From positions 1,054,001-1,118,000 of the forward strand of contig NZ_QTJX01000001.1 in NCBI RefSeq assembly GCF_003382275.1: DNA of 64,000 bases. The letters are read 5' to 3'. This stretch comes from Flagellimonas nanhaiensis (lineage in GTDB: Bacteria; Bacteroidota; Bacteroidia; Flavobacteriales; Flavobacteriaceae). This document shows, in pieces, positions 60,924-64,000 of this stretch. The position numbers and the translations under genes are program-made. Each line of letters starts with the position of its first letter. The first letter of the stretch is position 1. The notes under the pieces were generated by a model. That model searched no databases. It was not told the DNA's origin and saw only the letters and a program-made list of their open reading frames with translations.

Positions 60924-63900
60924 ATGACTGCAACAAACCTCCCTCTACAGCTAAAATTACTCTTGGTATTATTTCTTACCACTGGTGCAACCTTGTTTTC
61001 ACAAGATTTTGAAGCCCTTCAATATCGTACGGTAGGGCCGGCCAGAGGTGGCCGCGTTACAACAGTAACTGGAGTAGCAATGCAACCTGGCACTTTTTAT
61101 CTAGGCGCTTCAGGTGGTGGTGTATGGAAATCAGAAGACTACGGAACCACTTGGAACAATATTTCTGATGGATTTTTTGACACTCCATCCATAGGGGCGA
61201 TACAAGTAGCGGAAAACGACCCAAACATTGTGTATGTAGGTACAGGTTCCGATGGATTGCGTAGTAATGTCATTAGTGGAAAGGGCATATACAAATCGAT
61301 TGATGCAGGTAAAACATGGGAACATATTGGACTTAAAAATGTAGGTCAAATCGGTGCTGTGGAAATAGACCCCACCAACAGTAATGTAGTTTGGGTTGCT
61401 GCCATTGGCAATGCTTTTAAGAGCAATCCTGAGCGGGGTGTATTTAAAACTACAGATGGAGGGGAAAACTGGGAAAAGGTGCTGTTCGTTTCTGATGAAG
61501 TGGGCTTTTCAGACATCGAATTATTACCGGGGAACCCTAACGTTATTTATGCCGCAGCATGGAAGGCCCAACGTAAGCCTTGGACGATTATATCGGGAGG
61601 CTCGAAAAAGGAGGGGGGCGTATACAAATCCGTCAATGGAGGTAAAGATTGGACAAAACTTGAAAATGGACTGCCCAAGAATACCATTGGCAAGATAGAT
61701 TTGGCGGTTTCTCCTGCCAATTCTAGCATCCTATATGCCGTTGTTGAAGCACCTAAGGGAGAACAAGGACTTTATAAATCTGTAGATCAAGGAAAGTCGT
61801 TTAAGCATATTTCCGATGATATTCGCTTGGTGAACAGACCATTTTATTATACCAATGTGGAGTTGGATCCCACAAACCCGGATATCGTATATTCCAATGC
61901 CAATCCACTGATCAAATCAACAGATGGCGGGAAAACTTGGAAAGAAATGCAAGTTCCCCATGGCGATAACCACGACATTTGGTTGAATCCGAACAATCCT
62001 CAATTATTGATTCAGGCGAATGATGGTGGGGCCAATGTAAGTTTCAATGGTGGCAAAACCTGGTCTACACAGTTTAACCAACCTACAGCAGAACTGTATC
62101 AGGTTGAAGTGGATGACCAATACCCATATTGGTTATATGCCGGTCAGCAAGACAATTATACTACCATTGCGGTACCCAGCTTTCCGCCCAGCGCAGTACA
62201 AAATCTTGGTTCAGCTTGGATAATAAATACAGGCGGGTGTGAAACAGGTCCCGCGGTACCCAAACCAGGAAATCACAATATAGTCTATGCCAATTGTAAA
62301 GGGCGTTTTGGAGTCTTTAATAAATTAACCGGGGTAGAAAAGAGCTATTATGTAGGTGCAACCAATATATACGGACACAATCCGAAGGATTTGAAATACC
62401 GCTTTCAAAGGGTCGCTCCAGTACATGTTTCGCCACATAACCCCGATGTGGTGTACCATGGATCACAATTTCTACACAAAACCGATTCTGATGGATATTC
62501 ATGGGAAACCATTTCTCCAGATTTGACCGCTTTTGAAGCGGACAAACAAGTAATTTCCGGAAGTCCGATAACACGAGATATTACAGGAGAGGAGTATTAC
62601 AGCACCTTGTACTCCATTAGAGAATCCAGTATACAAGAAGGCCTCATTTGGACTGGGTCCAATGACGGCGTGGTTTCATTGACCAAAGATGGGGGCAAAA
62701 CATGGCAGAATGTAACTCCGAAGAAATTACCAAAAGGAGGTAGGGTAGAGTCCATTGCACCATCAAAACATGATGTAGCCACAGCTTATATTGCTGTGGA
62801 TAGGCATCTATTGGGTGATCCTCGACCATATTTCTATAAAACCAATGATTATGGTTCCACTTGGACTTTATTGAGTACGGAGTCCAACGGAATCCCTAAT
62901 GATCATACTTCTCGAGTGTTGCGCGAAGACCCTGTAAAACCAGGTTTGCTGTATGCCGGAACTGAATATGGTATGTATGTTTCGTTCAATGATGGCAATA
63001 GCTGGCAGTCTTTTCAACAAAACCTTCCCGTGACACCGATCACCGATCTAAAAATCTTTAGGGGTGATTTAATCATAAGCACTATGGGGCGCGGTTTTTG
63101 GATTTTGGATAACATCACCGGTCTGCGTGATGAAGTGATGTCCAAGCTAGGAGAAAATCCACATCTTTTTAAACCAGATACCACTATTCGATATCGCTAC
63201 CCTAAGGTACGTTCAGGCAATACCTTTCCTAAATATCCCAGAACAGCGGTTTATATTGATTATTATTTGCCTGAATCTGCAAAAGATTTGAAACTGGAAA
63301 TTTTTGATGCCAAGAAAGCATTGGTTGCTACGGTTTTAAGTGATAGCACACAGCTGAAATCTTCAGTAAGTGAAGAGGAGGACATGAACTTGAGTTCCAC
63401 CTTTCGTTATGTCAACAAAAAATTGGAAGCTAAGAAAGGCCTAAATCGGTTTGAATGGAATCTGCTTGGAAAAGGAGCATGGCACAAAGAGAAGAAAAAG
63501 CGTTACAAAAACGGACCTATGCTACCTCCAGGAAGCTATACAGCAAAACTTACAGTAGGAGACAAAAGTATGAGCCAGGACTTTGAAGTATTGCTGGACC
63601 CTAGGGTAAAAGAGAGTGGTATGACCGCCTCATCACTTGATGAACAATATGATATGCAGCAAAAGGTCATTATGCTTTTGACCGAGGCCCGGTTATTGCA
63701 AGATAGCTTGGAAAAAGAATCCAAAGAATTGGAGACTAAAACCAATAGTGAGAGATTGGAAGATATAAAAACAGTATTAAAACAGCTTAAGAATGAAGAA
63801 GGAGCCTATCCACAGCAAATGTTGATAGCACAAATCTCATATCTCTATAATATGGTGAATGGTGCTGATCAAACCATTGGCAAAGATGTAATGGAACGTT

Positions 63901-63947
63901 ATGAAGAATTGAAAGCGGTTTTAGTTGAGATTAAAAACAAGCTCTAG
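60924..63947 (+). CDS. Exported BNR/VPS10-repeat protein 2
   Basis: 1007 residues with a signal peptide (to about 27). The same architecture as the preceding gene (YKSIDAGKTW, FKTTDGGENW, YKSVNGGKDW, IKSTDGGKTW, NDYGSTW) and a similar C-terminal domain and coil. A tandem paralogue by duplication, diverged in loops. Catalytic residues of a known glycosidase cannot be named from this view. No terminator is visible in the 53 bases left. Confidence 0.88.
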   Translation: MTATNLPLQLKLLLVLFLTTGATLFSQDFEALQYRTVGPARGGRVTTVTGVAMQPGTFYLGASGGGVWKSEDYGTTWNNISDGFFDTPSIGAIQVAENDPNIVYVGTGSDGLRSNVISGKGIYKSIDAGKTWEHIGLKNVGQIGAVEIDPTNSNVVWVAAIGNAFKSNPERGVFKTTDGGENWEKVLFVSDEVGFSDIELLPGNPNVIYAAAWKAQRKPWTIISGGSKKEGGVYKSVNGGKDWTKLENGLPKNTIGKIDLAVSPANSSILYAVVEAPKGEQGLYKSVDQGKSFKHISDDIRLVNRPFYYTNVELDPTNPDIVYSNANPLIKSTDGGKTWKEMQVPHGDNHDIWLNPNNPQLLIQANDGGANVSFNGGKTWSTQFNQPTAELYQVEVDDQYPYWLYAGQQDNYTTIAVPSFPPSAVQNLGSAWIINTGGCETGPAVPKPGNHNIVYANCKGRFGVFNKLTGVEKSYYVGATNIYGHNPKDLKYRFQRVAPVHVSPHNPDVVYHGSQFLHKTDSDGYSWETISPDLTAFEADKQVISGSPITRDITGEEYYSTLYSIRESSIQEGLIWTGSNDGVVSLTKDGGKTWQNVTPKKLPKGGRVESIAPSKHDVATAYIAVDRHLLGDPRPYFYKTNDYGSTWTLLSTESNGIPNDHTSRVLREDPVKPGLLYAGTEYGMYVSFNDGNSWQSFQQNLPVTPITDLKIFRGDLIISTMGRGFWILDNITGLRDEVMSKLGENPHLFKPDTTIRYRYPKVRSGNTFPKYPRTAVYIDYYLPESAKDLKLEIFDAKKALVATVLSDSTQLKSSVSEEEDMNLSSTFRYVNKKLEAKKGLNRFEWNLLGKGAWHKEKKKRYKNGPMLPPGSYTAKLTVGDKSMSQDFEVLLDPRVKESGMTASSLDEQYDMQQKVIMLLTEARLLQDSLEKESKELETKTNSERLEDIKTVLKQLKNEEGAYPQQMLIAQISYLYNMVNGADQTIGKDVMERYEELKAVLVEIKNKL

Positions 63948-64000
63948 TAAAATATATCTTGTTGTAGCTCACGTAATCTGCTGATGTTGAATGTATTTCG

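Noticed and set aside
56392..63947. Type IX secretion cargo
   Set aside because: The VCBS and BNR proteins do not show the typical C-terminal sorting domain at their ends.
1..64000. rRNA, tRNA or riboswitch
   Set aside because: No cloverleaf, no conserved rRNA segments and no known riboswitch core was recognised by eye; a covariance search was not possible.

Overview
The window reads as a chromosomal segment of a marine-type Flavobacteriaceae (Bacteroidota). The evidence is the absence of Shine-Dalgarno sequences, promoter matches to the Bacteroidetes TAnnTTTG -7 box, many secreted lipoproteins of Bacteroidota families (DUF5916, DUF4251, DUF1080, BNR/VPS10-type proteins), a MutS2 without a Smr domain, a fused alpha/beta 2-oxo-acid dehydrogenase E1 and dispersed GTCATTTCGA palindromic repeats. 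The genus cannot be fixed from sequence alone; a Muricauda-like relative is plausible. I found no rRNA, tRNA, CRISPR array, insertion sequence or prophage.

Layout. 0-3.7 kb: a small membrane protein with a degenerate cytochrome-oxidase-like motif, a secreted papain-family peptidase and a coiled-coil surface protein, separated by four copies of a REP/MITE-like repeat. 3.7-7.7 kb: a TPR-LuxR regulator divergent from a cholesterol-dependent-cytolysin-like lipoprotein, with two identical tandem operator-like motifs between them. 7.7-19.2 kb: housekeeping and metabolism (MutS2, a D-glutamate/dipeptide epimerase pair, Ung, nucleoside phosphorylase, SUI1 factor, 2-oxoglutarate oxygenase, E1). 19.2-28 kb: envelope lipoproteins, two exporters, a Crp-type regulator, a DUF5916 outer-membrane protein and a sorbosone-dehydrogenase-like enzyme. 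28.6-32 kb: a compact cluster of secreted isochorismatase, AhpD-like, YHS, DUF1348 and AraC genes. 32-36 kb: a short-repeat secreted protein, an amidotransferase, MarC and an M20 peptidase.

36-44.4 kb is the accessory part: an endonuclease-fold protein, twin small membrane proteins, a secreted isoaspartyl methyltransferase, several unrecognised small proteins, a ParB-like/HAD pair, an AT-rich protein with a HEPN-type R-x4-H motif and a RadC-type JAMM protein. Two genes here share an unusual long leader (blocks at matching spacing followed by a hairpin). 44.5-64 kb returns to ordinary content: dienelactone hydrolase, an SLC12-type transporter, cold-shock proteins, a membrane DJ-1/PfpI protein with a membrane AraC regulator, a gamma-glutamyltransferase/YfcC/ArgE peptide-salvage operon, a VCBS protein and two tandem BNR-repeat secreted proteins.

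Working together: the 52-56.3 kb operon probably hydrolyses gamma-glutamyl or N-acyl amino acids, imports the products and deacylates them. The dgcN/dgcA pair points to D-glutamate or murein-peptide recycling. The TPR-LuxR/cytolysin pair looks like a self-contained regulated toxin-family unit. No single undescribed system is proven. The best candidates are the cytolysin-regulator unit, the shared structured leaders, the HEPN/ParB/HAD/JAMM stretch and the short-repeat protein at 32.7 kb.
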